A DNA stretch of 64,000 bases, from positions 1,054,001 through 1,118,000 of the forward strand of contig NZ_CAAHFG010000003.1 of assembly GCF_900890425.1 (NCBI RefSeq), in the 5' to 3' direction. The position numbers and the translations under genes were made by a program. This stretch comes from Pontiella desulfatans (lineage in GTDB: Bacteria; Verrucomicrobiota; Kiritimatiellia; Kiritimatiellales; Pontiellaceae). The notes under the pieces were generated by a model, which was given only the letters and a program-made list of their open reading frames with translations, was not told the DNA's origin and made no database searches. Each line of letters begins with the position of its first letter. Positions within the stretch are counted from its first letter, which is position 1. Of the stretch, positions 34,306 to 42,267 are shown piece after piece.

Positions 34306-35289
34306 ATGACGTGGAGTCCGACAGAGCTGGTGCTTTCTCCGGAAAGTATCAAGAAATTGGCCGAAGTGGAGCAGTTGATCGGGAAAGTGGAGGGGATGCA
34401 GCTTTCCCGCCCGGTTCCGAAGCTACGCCAAAAGAACCGCGCAAAATCCATTCGGGGATCCACCGGGATAGAGGGGAACAGCTGTTCCGTTGAGCAGGTT
34501 GAGGCGATCGCCGATGGCCAGCCGGTCGCTCTATCAAAAAAGGAGCAGTTGGAGATCCGCAATGCTCTTGAGACCTACGATGCGTTGCCGTCCTTCGATC
34601 CGGTTTCGATTGCTTCTCTTTTGGATGCGCAACGGATGCTGATGGGGAACGGGCTGTTGCTGGTGCCCGGAAGGTTCCGGCAGGGGCCGGTCGAGGTTTA
34701 TGTAACCGAAACGGAAACCCTTCGCCTGCCGTCGTGGAAAACCGTGGAGCCTTCCGTGCAGGCTCTCTTTGACGACCTCGAAAACGGCGCGGAGCTAATG
34801 CTGATTTCATCGATCCGTTTCCATTTCGAATTTGTGGGCATCCATCCGTTCTCGGATGGAAATGGCCGGATGGCCCGTCTGTGGCAGACGCGGTTATTGA
34901 TGGAGGAGCATCCTGTCTTTGAATTCCTTGATGTGGAGTCGATGGTGTTTGACCGGCGCGAAGAATACTACAGGCAGATTCGGCGGGCGCAGGAGTGCGG
35001 AAATGTGGACGGCTTTGTGTTGTTCATGCTCGAGCAGATCCGGCGTTCGCTGGAAAGCCTATGGGAAAGCAGTGCACCTGGGCGGAACACCTTTGCGGAT
35101 CGGATTTCCATTGCACAGCAGACCTTCGGGGAAGACTTTTTTTCAAGAAAGGATTACATGCGTCTGTTCAAGACCGTTTCGCCGGCCACGGCGAGCCGCG
35201 ATTTGTCCGCCGGTGTTTCCTCCGGTGCGCTGGAGCGGGAAGGCGACAAACGCACCGCGGTATATCGGTTTAGGCCAATCAATGGTTGA
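34306..35289 (+). CDS. Fic-domain AMP-transferase with N-terminal inhibitory motif
   Basis: A 327-residue Fic protein, not closely similar to the one at 20449. The inhibitory motif STGIEG (Ser52, Glu56, Gly57) places it in class II, and the active-site motif HPFSDGNGRMAR starts at His180 with all catalytic residues kept. A C-terminal winged helix (about 265-327) includes SPATASRDLSAGVSSGAL. It is predicted to AMPylate an unknown protein and to autoregulate through the DNA-binding tail. Its promoter is unusual: the palindrome, -10 box and ATG lie within 40 bases. It stands alone between rsmA and the PspA-type operon. Confidence 0.88.
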   Translation: MTWSPTELVLSPESIKKLAEVEQLIGKVEGMQLSRPVPKLRQKNRAKSIRGSTGIEGNSCSVEQVEAIADGQPVALSKKEQLEIRNALETYDALPSFDPVSIASLLDAQRMLMGNGLLLVPGRFRQGPVEVYVTETETLRLPSWKTVEPSVQALFDDLENGAELMLISSIRFHFEFVGIHPFSDGNGRMARLWQTRLLMEEHPVFEFLDVESMVFDRREEYYRQIRRAQECGNVDGFVLFMLEQIRRSLESLWESSAPGRNTFADRISIAQQTFGEDFFSRKDYMRLFKTVSPATASRDLSAGVSSGALEREGDKRTAVYRFRPING

Positions 35290-35392
35290 TCGGGGCATGG
35301 CAGGCGCCATTCCCCGGAAACCCAACCCAGTCGAGCGCTGGGCGTTCCGGGTTAGTCGCTATTTCTTCTGGGTTACAATCCGGATTTCGTTT

Positions 35393-35398
35393 TATAAT
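35393..35398 (+). promoter_or_regulatory. probable -10 box of the PspA/DUF350 operon
   Basis: A perfect TATAAT lies 62 bases before the first gene at 35461. No good -35 box is seen (closest GGTTAC at the right distance). No sigma-54 site, typical for pspA operons in enterobacteria, is present. Confidence 0.4.
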
Positions 35399-35460
35399 GG
35401 TTTCACGTGTCGCGGAACGTCTAGGGTGGCGTCCGTATTAACAACAGGGAAGCTGCGCAT

Positions 35461-36171
35461 ATGATTTTCGGAAAGAAAAAGGGCAAGGAAGAACCGGTGC
35501 CGGTGTTCGCGAAGGACGATCCGGATTTCTGGCGCTCGATCCCGGTGGGCAGTGCGGTTTCGTTAACCGACGAAGCGGCCATCGAAGAGGCGATGCGCAT
35601 TGGCGTCGGGGTTTCGGGGCTCGACTATGAAGTCACGGTGGCCGAAGTTGTTCGCGACCTGGGAAAAAATGCCGAGTGGTGGTTCTACTATATCGAGGGC
35701 CACAAGACCGAAAACCTGTGGCTGATGGTCAAGATCGTTGGTGCGGACATTGTTCCGATCGTCTATTTCGAGGTGGAGGATTTTCCGCCAACGCTACGCA
35801 GCCGCCTGGTGGCCGACGGGCTGGTCTGGATGTTTGAAAAGGGCGAGGTGGGCGGTGCGCCGCATGCGCCGGTTTTTGCCTCGGACATTTTCCAGACGCT
35901 GGAGGACGCGGATGGCGACGAATACGAAGTCCATTATCGCCAAAAGCCGCAGGGCACCGTCTATGGCCGCTATTCGCGCGTTCCCGCCGATGCCGGGCTG
36001 AGCGATGTCTTCATGGCCTTTAGCGAATACGAAGCCGACGAGTCGTTCGAGAACCCGGAGCTGCTGGTGATGGAAAAGGGCGGCGAGGATGATCCGGCGG
36101 GCGGGTTGGTCAGTCTCTATGTGGGCGGGATCACGGTGTTCAACGATATTGAGGTTTTGAGGAGCTGCTGA
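35461..36171 (+). CDS. DUF2491 family protein (YjfK-like)
   Basis: A 236-residue soluble protein, probably DUF2491. The front is a short basic segment (MIFGKKKGKEE), then VFAKDDPDFWRSIPVGSAVS, then a long mixed alpha/beta region with acidic DGDEYEVHYRQKP and the end GGLVSLYVGGITVFNDIEV. I assign it from gene order (DUF2170, PspA and DUF350 follow) and overall character. In E. coli the equivalent yjfK lies in yjfIJKLMC. Its function is not known. AGGGA nine bases before the ATG is the ribosome-binding site. It is the first gene of the ten-gene operon. Confidence 0.7.
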   Translation: MIFGKKKGKEEPVPVFAKDDPDFWRSIPVGSAVSLTDEAAIEEAMRIGVGVSGLDYEVTVAEVVRDLGKNAEWWFYYIEGHKTENLWLMVKIVGADIVPIVYFEVEDFPPTLRSRLVADGLVWMFEKGEVGGAPHAPVFASDIFQTLEDADGDEYEVHYRQKPQGTVYGRYSRVPADAGLSDVFMAFSEYEADESFENPELLVMEKGGEDDPAGGLVSLYVGGITVFNDIEVLRSC

Positions 36172-36207
36172 TGCAGCAGGAAATTAACAACGAAAGCGAG
36201 GTTCGGA

Positions 36208-36657
36208 ATGGTAGATAAGATCGAAACATTGGAACAGGTGGCAGGGGTGTTGGAATCGCAGGGCTATGATGCCCGGTTGGTTTCCGGCGAAGCGGTCATG
36301 GTGGATGTCGGCGGTTCGGAGCATCCGTTCGCGGCGGTCGTTACCAAGAACGACAATGGCGCCGAGTTTGTGCTGACCTGCCAGTTGGCCACGCTGGGCG
36401 ATATCGAAGAAGACCTCTCCGCCCAGTTCATGCTGGCGGCGTTGGATGCCAATACGGCGATCCGGCCGTTCGCCTTCGCGGTCATCAGCGATACGGACGA
36501 TCCGGCCCTGGCCGAGCCCGAGCAATGGCCCGTGGTGCTGACCTCCAGCATTCCCGTCGGCGATCTCTCCGAAGGGGAACTCTGCGTGGCGATGGACGGG
36601 CTGTGGAGCGCGCTGACCGCCGCCGCCCCGGTGCTGAAGCTTGGAATCACAAAATAA
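36208..36657 (+). CDS. DUF2170 family protein (YjfI-like)
   Basis: A 149-residue soluble protein matching DUF2170: an N-terminal helix (KIETLEQVAGVLESQGYDA), then a beta-rich core with VVTKNDNGAEFVLTCQLATL, LSAQFMLAALDANTAIRPFA and VLTSSIPVGDLSEGELCVAM. The fold is reminiscent of type III secretion chaperones. In E. coli yjfI is next to the PspA-like yjfJ. GAGG eight bases before the ATG is the likely ribosome-binding site. It lies between the DUF2491 gene and the PspA gene, 26 bases from the latter. Function unknown; a chaperone or adaptor for PspA is plausible. Confidence 0.75.
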   Translation: MVDKIETLEQVAGVLESQGYDARLVSGEAVMVDVGGSEHPFAAVVTKNDNGAEFVLTCQLATLGDIEEDLSAQFMLAALDANTAIRPFAFAVISDTDDPALAEPEQWPVVLTSSIPVGDLSEGELCVAMDGLWSALTAAAPVLKLGITK

Positions 36658-36683
36658 CCGTTTGGAATAGAAGGAGTAGAATC

Positions 36684-37367
36684 ATGGCAAGTTTATTCAA
36701 GGCAATTTCGAATGTAGTGCGCGGCGCGAAGGATGATTTGGCCAAGTCGATGGCCGATCCGGTGCGGGATGGAAAGATTGCCATCGCCGACAGCGAAAAG
36801 CAGGTGGCGGAATTCACCACCAAGATCGCTTCGTTGGTCGCGGAAAACAAGCGGCTGATCAAGCAGCGCGACGAAGCGGCCGAGGAGGTCGAAAAGTTCA
36901 CCCGCATTGCCCAGAAGGCGGCGCAGGCCGGCAACGAGGCGGACGTCCGCTCGGCGCTGGAAATGAAAACCCGCGCGGACGAGCGCGTGGCTTCGTTGAC
37001 CGCCGAGGTGGCCAAGAGCGAGCAGCTCACGTCGATGCTGCGCGACCAGCTGGGCAAGGCGCGTGCCAAGGTGGCGCAGGCCAAGAGCAACATGACCCGC
37101 ATGTCGGCCCGCGTCGAAGGCGCCAAGATCCGGACGGAACTGGCAAAGGCTTCGTCCGAATTCAACGCCGGAAACAGTCCGCTGGGTGCGCTGGACGACC
37201 TGGAAAAATCCGTGCAGGAAAAGGAGAGCGAAGCGGAGGCCTGGGAAGAAATGGTCGGCATGGAAAACCAAGGCAGTGCCGCCGACCTGGCATCCAAATA
37301 CGATACTCCTGCAAGCGCGCTGGACGATGAAGTCGCCAAGCTCATGGCAGCCAACAAAAAGGGATAA
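36684..37367 (+). CDS. PspA/IM30 family protein (YjfJ-like)
   Basis: A 227-residue coiled-coil protein of the PspA/Vipp1 family, which assembles on the inner membrane to keep it sealed under stress. The start SLFKAISNVVRGAKDDLAKS is the PspA-type amphipathic front; a nearly unbroken coiled coil covers about residues 40-190 (VAENKRLIKQRDEAAEEVEK and on) and ends in AASKYDTPASALDDEVAKLM. AAGGAG precedes ATG 36684 by seven bases. The E. coli counterpart is yjfJ rather than pspA itself. The partner genes suggest that it guards the membrane around the DUF350 protein and the channel. Confidence 0.88.
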   Translation: MASLFKAISNVVRGAKDDLAKSMADPVRDGKIAIADSEKQVAEFTTKIASLVAENKRLIKQRDEAAEEVEKFTRIAQKAAQAGNEADVRSALEMKTRADERVASLTAEVAKSEQLTSMLRDQLGKARAKVAQAKSNMTRMSARVEGAKIRTELAKASSEFNAGNSPLGALDDLEKSVQEKESEAEAWEEMVGMENQGSAADLASKYDTPASALDDEVAKLMAANKKG

Positions 37368-37372
37368 TTAAG

Positions 37373-37496
37373 AATGAAGATTTAAGAATGAAGAATGGTT
37401 GGTCTGTCGCCATTCTTCATGAACCACTCGCAAGCTCGTTATTTGCATGTGCAGATTATTTGCACTGCGCTTCGGCTGAATTCTTAAATCTTCATT
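37373..37496. repeat. inverted-repeat element B (MITE- or REP-like)
   Basis: Seventeen-base perfect inverted repeats (37373-37389 and 37480-37496) bound a 124-base element in the gap between the PspA and DUF350 genes. It shares with element A an exact 23-base core, here at 37384-37406 in the opposite orientation. It is the only large gap in the ten-gene operon and probably arrived by insertion. Confidence 0.72.
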
Positions 37497-37518
37497 TCTC
37501 CAAGCAAGGGGGCAGGAA

Positions 37519-38382
37519 ATGATCTATCTATCGTGGAGCCTGTATGCGGCGGTCTGGTTGGCTGTCGCTTTGGTGTTTTTGTTCGTTGCGAAAAAGCTGT
37601 TCGATCTGCTGACGCCATATTCGCTCGAAGTGCAGCTGACCGAAAAGGACAATCCGGCGGTTGGCCTGGTGCTGGGCGGTTTTCTGCTGGGGGTTGCGGC
37701 GGTTGTCTGCGGAACCTTTGCCGGGGAGTCGGGCGAAGTGTCGGTTGCCGGGTTTGCCGCCGACATTGGTTGGGTGGCGATCTATGTGGTGATCGGGATG
37801 GTGCTGCTGTTCTTCGCCGGCATCGTGAACGATAAGCTGGTCTTGCATCGCTTCCAGAACCAGCATGAGGTGGTGGAGGAACGCAACATGGGCGTCGCGG
37901 CCATCGTTGCGGCGACCTATCTCGGTTCCGGGTTGATTGTGGGCGGAGGCATTTCGGGGAGCTTCAGCCTGACGACGGCAATCCTGCCCTTCATTGCCGG
38001 CCAGATTGCGTTGGTGCTCTTCGCCCACCTCTACCAAATCCTGACGAAGCATGATGATTTGAAGGAGATCGGCGAAAATAAGAACGTTGCGGCGGGCGTG
38101 GCCTATGCCGGCAACATCCTGGCCTACAGCATCATCCTGATGAAGGGGGTGTCGATGGGCGGCGAGGGCATCGAGATGCGCATCGACCGGCTTTGGCATT
38201 TCCTCTACTACGCCGTGGCAGGCAGCATCCTGCTGTCGGTGGTTCGCATGGTTGCCGACCGTGTGTTCCTGCCGAAGGCGCGGCTGCACGACGAGATCGT
38301 TGAAGACCGGAACCTGGGCGCCGGATTTATTGAAGCGGGGTTGGCCTTGGCCACGGCCGCGGTTTTGGGTTTTTGCCTGTAA
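37519..38382 (+). CDS. DUF350 membrane protein, duplicated domain (YjfL-like)
   Basis: A 287-residue integral membrane protein with about eight helices. It holds two DUF350 units: residues about 1-140 ([20 protein letters not shown] and ERNMGVAAIVAATYLGSG) and about 150-287 (ENKNVAAGVAYAGNILAYSI and EDRNLGAGFIEAGLALA). The repeated E-x-N-x-G motif is the family mark and may bind a small ligand or ion. E. coli yjfL has one unit per chain. It follows the PspA gene after the palindromic element and is 12 bases before the next gene. Confidence 0.87.
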   Translation: MIYLSWSLYAAVWLAVALVFLFVAKKLFDLLTPYSLEVQLTEKDNPAVGLVLGGFLLGVAAVVCGTFAGESGEVSVAGFAADIGWVAIYVVIGMVLLFFAGIVNDKLVLHRFQNQHEVVEERNMGVAAIVAATYLGSGLIVGGGISGSFSLTTAILPFIAGQIALVLFAHLYQILTKHDDLKEIGENKNVAAGVAYAGNILAYSIILMKGVSMGGEGIEMRIDRLWHFLYYAVAGSILLSVVRMVADRVFLPKARLHDEIVEDRNLGAGFIEAGLALATAAVLGFCL

Positions 38383-38394
38383 GGGAGGTGGAGC

Positions 38395-39309
38395 ATGGAA
38401 ACGACTGAAAAAGTAATTGCCGGGGCATTTGTCACCGTAGTGGGGGTGAGCATGCTGGGGACGTGTTCCCGAAACCGTTCCACCCAGGAAGAGTACATCC
38501 GCTATTCTCCCCAGCCCGTTCCGGTTCCGCCGGCGGTGGATTCGGTGGATGTTCGCGCCGCCGAAGGCATCATCAACTTGAACGAAGTGCGCGACTCGTT
38601 CCGTGCGACGCACGAGATGGCCGTCTTCGAACAGCGCGTCAACGAAATCTACGAAGGCGAACAGATGGTCGTCTTCGAAGCGAAAGAGGTGGGCAATGGC
38701 TTCCAGCTCCTCGCCCGCGAGGATCTGGATGGAAGCAAAAGCACCACCGCGTCCGACGATCTGCTCTTCACGCTCAGCGTCATGGGACGCGAAGCCACGC
38801 TCAAGGGGCATGGCGCGAACGACTACTACAAGGAAACCTGGCTCTACGAACCGCCGGCCGATGCCGCGGAGCGCGTGCGCGAGGTGCACCACCACTCTTC
38901 GTTCGCCAGCTCGCCGTTTTTCTGGTGGTGGCTGCTGTCGCCGGGGTGGGGCGGCTACTACACCCCGATGGCGCGCTACGATTCCATGTATGCCTATCGG
39001 GGCGGCTATCGCAATTCGGGGGCCTACCGCGACCAGGTTTCGCGCAATACCAGCTATGCCCGCAGCAAGAGCTCCTCGTTCCGCAACACATCCAGCACGA
39101 TGTCGTCGCAACGCAAGAGCTATGTGAGCAAGATGCCCAGCACCTCGGGCTATAAGCAAAAGATGGCTGCATCGGCCCGCAAGACCGGCACCAGCGCCAA
39201 GTCGCAAACCCGTACATCGGGCACAAAGAGCGGCAGCTTCTCCGGTACGAGCAATAAAAGCAGTTCGTCGAAGGGCTATGGCGGGTTCCGCGGTTCGAGC
39301 GGCTTCTAA
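38395..39309 (+). CDS. membrane-anchored protein with Ser/Gly/Lys-rich tail
   Basis: A 304-residue protein of unknown family, in the position where E. coli has yjfM. A hydrophobic N-terminal segment (about 5-24, VIAGAFVTVVGVSMLGTC) could be a lipoprotein-like or membrane anchor. A globular part covers about 50-155, with INLNEVRDSFRATHEMAVFE and a beta-rich NGFQLLAREDL stretch. After an aromatic patch (SPFFWWWLLSPGWGGYY) the last 100 residues are almost only Ser, Thr, Gly, Lys, Arg and Tyr. The tail is poor in acidic residues and could be a modification substrate or an envelope-binding region. It overlaps the next gene by one base. Confidence 0.65.
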   Translation: METTEKVIAGAFVTVVGVSMLGTCSRNRSTQEEYIRYSPQPVPVPPAVDSVDVRAAEGIINLNEVRDSFRATHEMAVFEQRVNEIYEGEQMVVFEAKEVGNGFQLLAREDLDGSKSTTASDDLLFTLSVMGREATLKGHGANDYYKETWLYEPPADAAERVREVHHHSSFASSPFFWWWLLSPGWGGYYTPMARYDSMYAYRGGYRNSGAYRDQVSRNTSYARSKSSSFRNTSSTMSSQRKSYVSKMPSTSGYKQKMAASARKTGTSAKSQTRTSGTKSGSFSGTSNKSSSSKGYGGFRGSSGF

Positions 39310-40109
39310 TGGCGCCGCGCTACGCAAAGGAGATGCCGGGGGCGGAGCAGGTGCTTCGTCCCGGCAACCTGGCCGACTATGAAGGCGAGGCCTGGGACAT
39401 CCGTATCTCCGTTGGCGATGCCCCGTTGGATGAAGCCTTCTTTTTCCCGGTCGAATCGTTGGCCGACTCCGACCGGTCGGTGCGCGAACTGCTGGAGCAG
39501 TTTGCCCTGAATCCGGATCGCGAGGCCGAGCTGGATATCGACCACTATCCCGACCTCCCGTTCCTTCAGCAGGAGCTGGTTCAATTCTACGAGGCGGCCC
39601 GGAAAGGCCAATTCAACCTCAAGGTGTTCGTGAACCATGGGGAGGGTGAGTTGGATCTGGAATCTTCCGCCCGCGAGGTGCTGGCGAGCTGCACCTTCCG
39701 CAACCGCGCGTGGGACTATCTCGTCCTCGATCTGGTGTTCGAGGCCGAAACCGCATCGGCCGATTCCACGGCGGTTGAAGCCTTTGTTGGCCGGCATCAA
39801 AACAACGGGAGCCGCGAGGCGCTTCAAGGCGAGGCGGAAGCCTTGGCGGCCACCTATGAAAAGTTCGCTTCGGTATCGGTGGCCCCCTGCGCGCTCGGTG
39901 TGCCCGATGGCTTCGACGTCCGCCTGCAAATGATGGAGTTCGATGGGCTCGATCCCGAACGGTGCGTGTTGGCCATGCTGATGGCCGAGGGCGGGGTGGA
40001 ACTTGCCGAAGCCTTCGGGCCCGTCTGCCAGGCCCTCGCCTTCAAGACCAACTTCACCACAGAAATCTTGGAGGGGCTCAAGTCGCTTGAAGACGCTTCG
40101 ATTAGTTGA
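39309..40109 (+). CDS. unknown protein of the PspA/DUF350 operon
   Basis: A 266-residue soluble protein that I do not recognise. It starts on the last base of the previous stop (TAATG) and overlaps the next gene by 23 bases, so it is firmly part of the operon. It is acidic, has no signal peptide or membrane segment, and contains ELDIDHYPDLPFLQQELVQF and FVNHGEGELDLESS in its middle. Only two cysteines are present and no catalytic pattern is visible. It may be a partner subunit for the acetyltransferase-like protein that follows. Confidence 0.6.
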   Translation: MAPRYAKEMPGAEQVLRPGNLADYEGEAWDIRISVGDAPLDEAFFFPVESLADSDRSVRELLEQFALNPDREAELDIDHYPDLPFLQQELVQFYEAARKGQFNLKVFVNHGEGELDLESSAREVLASCTFRNRAWDYLVLDLVFEAETASADSTAVEAFVGRHQNNGSREALQGEAEALAATYEKFASVSVAPCALGVPDGFDVRLQMMEFDGLDPERCVLAMLMAEGGVELAEAFGPVCQALAFKTNFTTEILEGLKSLEDASIS

Positions 40110-41505
40110 CTTGCATGGCAACCGTTCCTCCTACGAGCTGTGCCTGCCCGATGGCATGGCGTGTTGGCAGGTGCAGTCGTTGCGCGACTATCTAGCCCTC
40201 GCTCCATCCGTCGCCCGCGAGCGGGGGTTCATGGCGGAGCCTCCGGGCCGTTTGCGGCACGAAACCCTGCGGCGATTGGTTGCGCATCCTTCTTCCGCAT
40301 TCCACCGCCCGGTACAATTTGTGCAGGATGGCGTCCTGCTCGACGACTTCGGCATAATTGATCTGCGGGATGCCGAGACCGAACTGCTGCTGGAGCGCGA
40401 CGAAACGGCTTCGCCGGGCAACCCCCGGTCGGTTTCGTTGGCCGAATGCAACCGGCGTGCATTCAAAGGGGCCGCGGCGGAAGTGGTTCGGTGCGTCGAT
40501 GCGCTGTTTGATTTCGAAACCCACCGGATCGAGGATCGCGGGGGGAGGCGAATGGGCTCCTTGTCGGAACTCTACGAAGGCTTTGCCGGCTTGCTCGACG
40601 AAGCCAACCAGCTCCGCTTTCTCTTTCGAGTGGCCGAGGTGGTGCATTCGCATCCATTCGAAAATATTTCGAAAATGGTCGAGGGGGTTCCGTTTTGTTC
40701 GGGCTGGGAAATGTGGGGGCGGATGCAGCAGGGCGGGGGCGGCATCTGTGCCGAAAAAACCGGTGCCCTAAAATTCATCTGCGATGTGCTTGGGGTTCCA
40801 ACCTTCTATGCCGCCGGTTCGCAATACACGATCCCGGACGATTACGAGCTGCAACTGAAGCGCTACATTGCATCGGAAGGCGATGCTCCGCAGCCCGTTT
40901 GGATCCAGCATCTGCTGCTGGGTTTCAAGATCGGTGGCAGGGAATATCTGGCGGATGTCTCGAACGGGAACCTGCCATTGCTGTTCCTGGCGGGGGCCGA
41001 CATGCACCGCTATCTGGCCGCCGGCTACCGGGCGCGCATGGTCTACCACGTGGAGCACATGAACCTGCGCCGCGTCTCCAACTGGGCGGGCGACGCGTTG
41101 TTGACCCTCTGCGAGTTCCATGTGCCCGACCTGCATTTCCAATATATTTTCGACCAGGCACTGGGCTTGCATATTTCACCGAAGGCCTATGTCGGGGCCT
41201 TCTTCGACTATGGCGGAATCCGCACCGCGCGCTACCAAGGCCACTACACGGCGCTCGCCGATGCACTCCGGCTGCCGTGCCCGCGCTTCATTCGCGAGGG
41301 CAACTTGCAAAGCGTGCCCGATGAGGCCTTGCGGGAAACCTTGTTCCGCGTGCTTGTGGCGTTGCGGGAGCACTATGCCAACCCGCACTATACCGGCGAC
41401 TTCACCTTCGTGGTGCAGCCCTTGGGTGGACGTTCGGTTCCCCCGCGCATCAGCCGCGCGGTGCGTGGTTATTTATGGAACCGAACAGAACATGAAGGGG
41501 TTTGA
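40087..41505 (+). CDS. arylamine N-acetyltransferase/transglutaminase-fold acyltransferase
   Basis: A 472-residue protein with a TTG start at 40087 preceded by GAGGGG; no ATG fits the overlap better. The front third (about 1-175) is unlike known NATs. The middle holds the family pattern: HPFENIS (189-195), GGGGICAEKTGAL with Cys221, WIQHLLLGF with His275 and YLADVSNG with Asp290. In arylamine N-acetyltransferases these form the Cys-His-Asp triad that carries an acyl thioester; transglutaminase-like cysteine proteases have the same triad. The gene lies before an adenylate-forming ligase, so I infer that it takes an activated acyl group and transfers it to an amine. Substrates are unknown. Confidence 0.7.
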   Translation: MKTLRLVDLHGNRSSYELCLPDGMACWQVQSLRDYLALAPSVARERGFMAEPPGRLRHETLRRLVAHPSSAFHRPVQFVQDGVLLDDFGIIDLRDAETELLLERDETASPGNPRSVSLAECNRRAFKGAAAEVVRCVDALFDFETHRIEDRGGRRMGSLSELYEGFAGLLDEANQLRFLFRVAEVVHSHPFENISKMVEGVPFCSGWEMWGRMQQGGGGICAEKTGALKFICDVLGVPTFYAAGSQYTIPDDYELQLKRYIASEGDAPQPVWIQHLLLGFKIGGREYLADVSNGNLPLLFLAGADMHRYLAAGYRARMVYHVEHMNLRRVSNWAGDALLTLCEFHVPDLHFQYIFDQALGLHISPKAYVGAFFDYGGIRTARYQGHYTALADALRLPCPRFIREGNLQSVPDEALRETLFRVLVALREHYANPHYTGDFTFVVQPLGGRSVPPRISRAVRGYLWNRTEHEGV

Positions 41506-42267
41506 ATGGAAACGATTTTAGGAGCGGCGCAACAGGCGTTTGACCGGGTGGGTTTTTTCCGTTTGCTTTATGGTGAACGGCCGGAGCGAACCGAAGCGGT
41601 TCCGTTTGTTGGAAGCACGCACTATTTCCGCGCGGAGGGGACGCTGGATTGCATCGATCCCGCGGTGGCGATTTGCGGGGCGTTGCCGCCGTTCCATCGC
41701 GGGTTCAGGCGGCTTCCTTTCACGGTGGTGGAGTCGGAGGCGGATATCGACCAGCGGCAGGAGCGGCTGGAGCGGGCGCTCGGGGATGTCGGCATTGCCG
41801 AAGAACCTTCCCGGCGGATGCTGATGATCACCAACGAAGCCAACGGCCCGTTCGCCTGCGATCTCTCGACCGGCCTGGGTTGGGAGGGGCACCCCGCCTC
41901 GATCCACTATTGGGGCGGAACCGAAGAGGAGCTCGGCTTCCAGCTTGCTGCGCATGAACCGGACTATGTGGTTTGGTGTTTGCCGCAGAACCCCACGGGC
42001 TTGCTGCCGTTCCCCGGCGAGCAAACCATCGTTGCCCACTGCATCGATGCCCCGTTGCCGGACTGGCAGGGCATGCTCTGGCTTTTCTGCGACGAAATCA
42101 ATCTGATCGGTTCGCGTCCCCCGGGGCGAACGGCCTTCCGGGTGGATTGGGAACAGCTTTTGATAGAAGCCGGCCATTCCGGCCGGCCGGCCATCACAAC
42201 CTTGAAGCACGAGGCCTTCCCGCTGGTGCGCTATGAACTCCCCAACGCCTTTGAGGTGCTCGTGTGA
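41506..42267 (+). CDS. unknown protein, possible degenerate adenylation domain
   Basis: A 253-residue soluble protein beginning directly after the previous stop. It has no clear database-type motif. Its last part, RPAITTLKHEAFPLVRYELP, lines up with the end of PaaK/LuxE-type ligases (where the pattern is TTL, PL, RYR-GD), but the key Asp is replaced and no P-loop (SSGS-T) is visible. A WQGMLWLFCDEINLI segment could correspond to the Y-TE motif. I infer a degenerate, non-catalytic relative of the ligase encoded next, which would make a hetero-dimer. It overlaps the ligase gene by four bases (the GTGA at its stop). Confidence 0.5.
   Translation: METILGAAQQAFDRVGFFRLLYGERPERTEAVPFVGSTHYFRAEGTLDCIDPAVAICGALPPFHRGFRRLPFTVVESEADIDQRQERLERALGDVGIAEEPSRRMLMITNEANGPFACDLSTGLGWEGHPASIHYWGGTEEELGFQLAAHEPDYVVWCLPQNPTGLLPFPGEQTIVAHCIDAPLPDWQGMLWLFCDEINLIGSRPPGRTAFRVDWEQLLIEAGHSGRPAITTLKHEAFPLVRYELPNAFEVLV

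Noticed and set aside
37528-39327. 599-residue frame on the - strand opposite the DUF350 and tail-protein genes
   Set aside because: It is the antisense shadow of two well-supported genes in GC-rich DNA; its product is His/Arg-rich without any motif.
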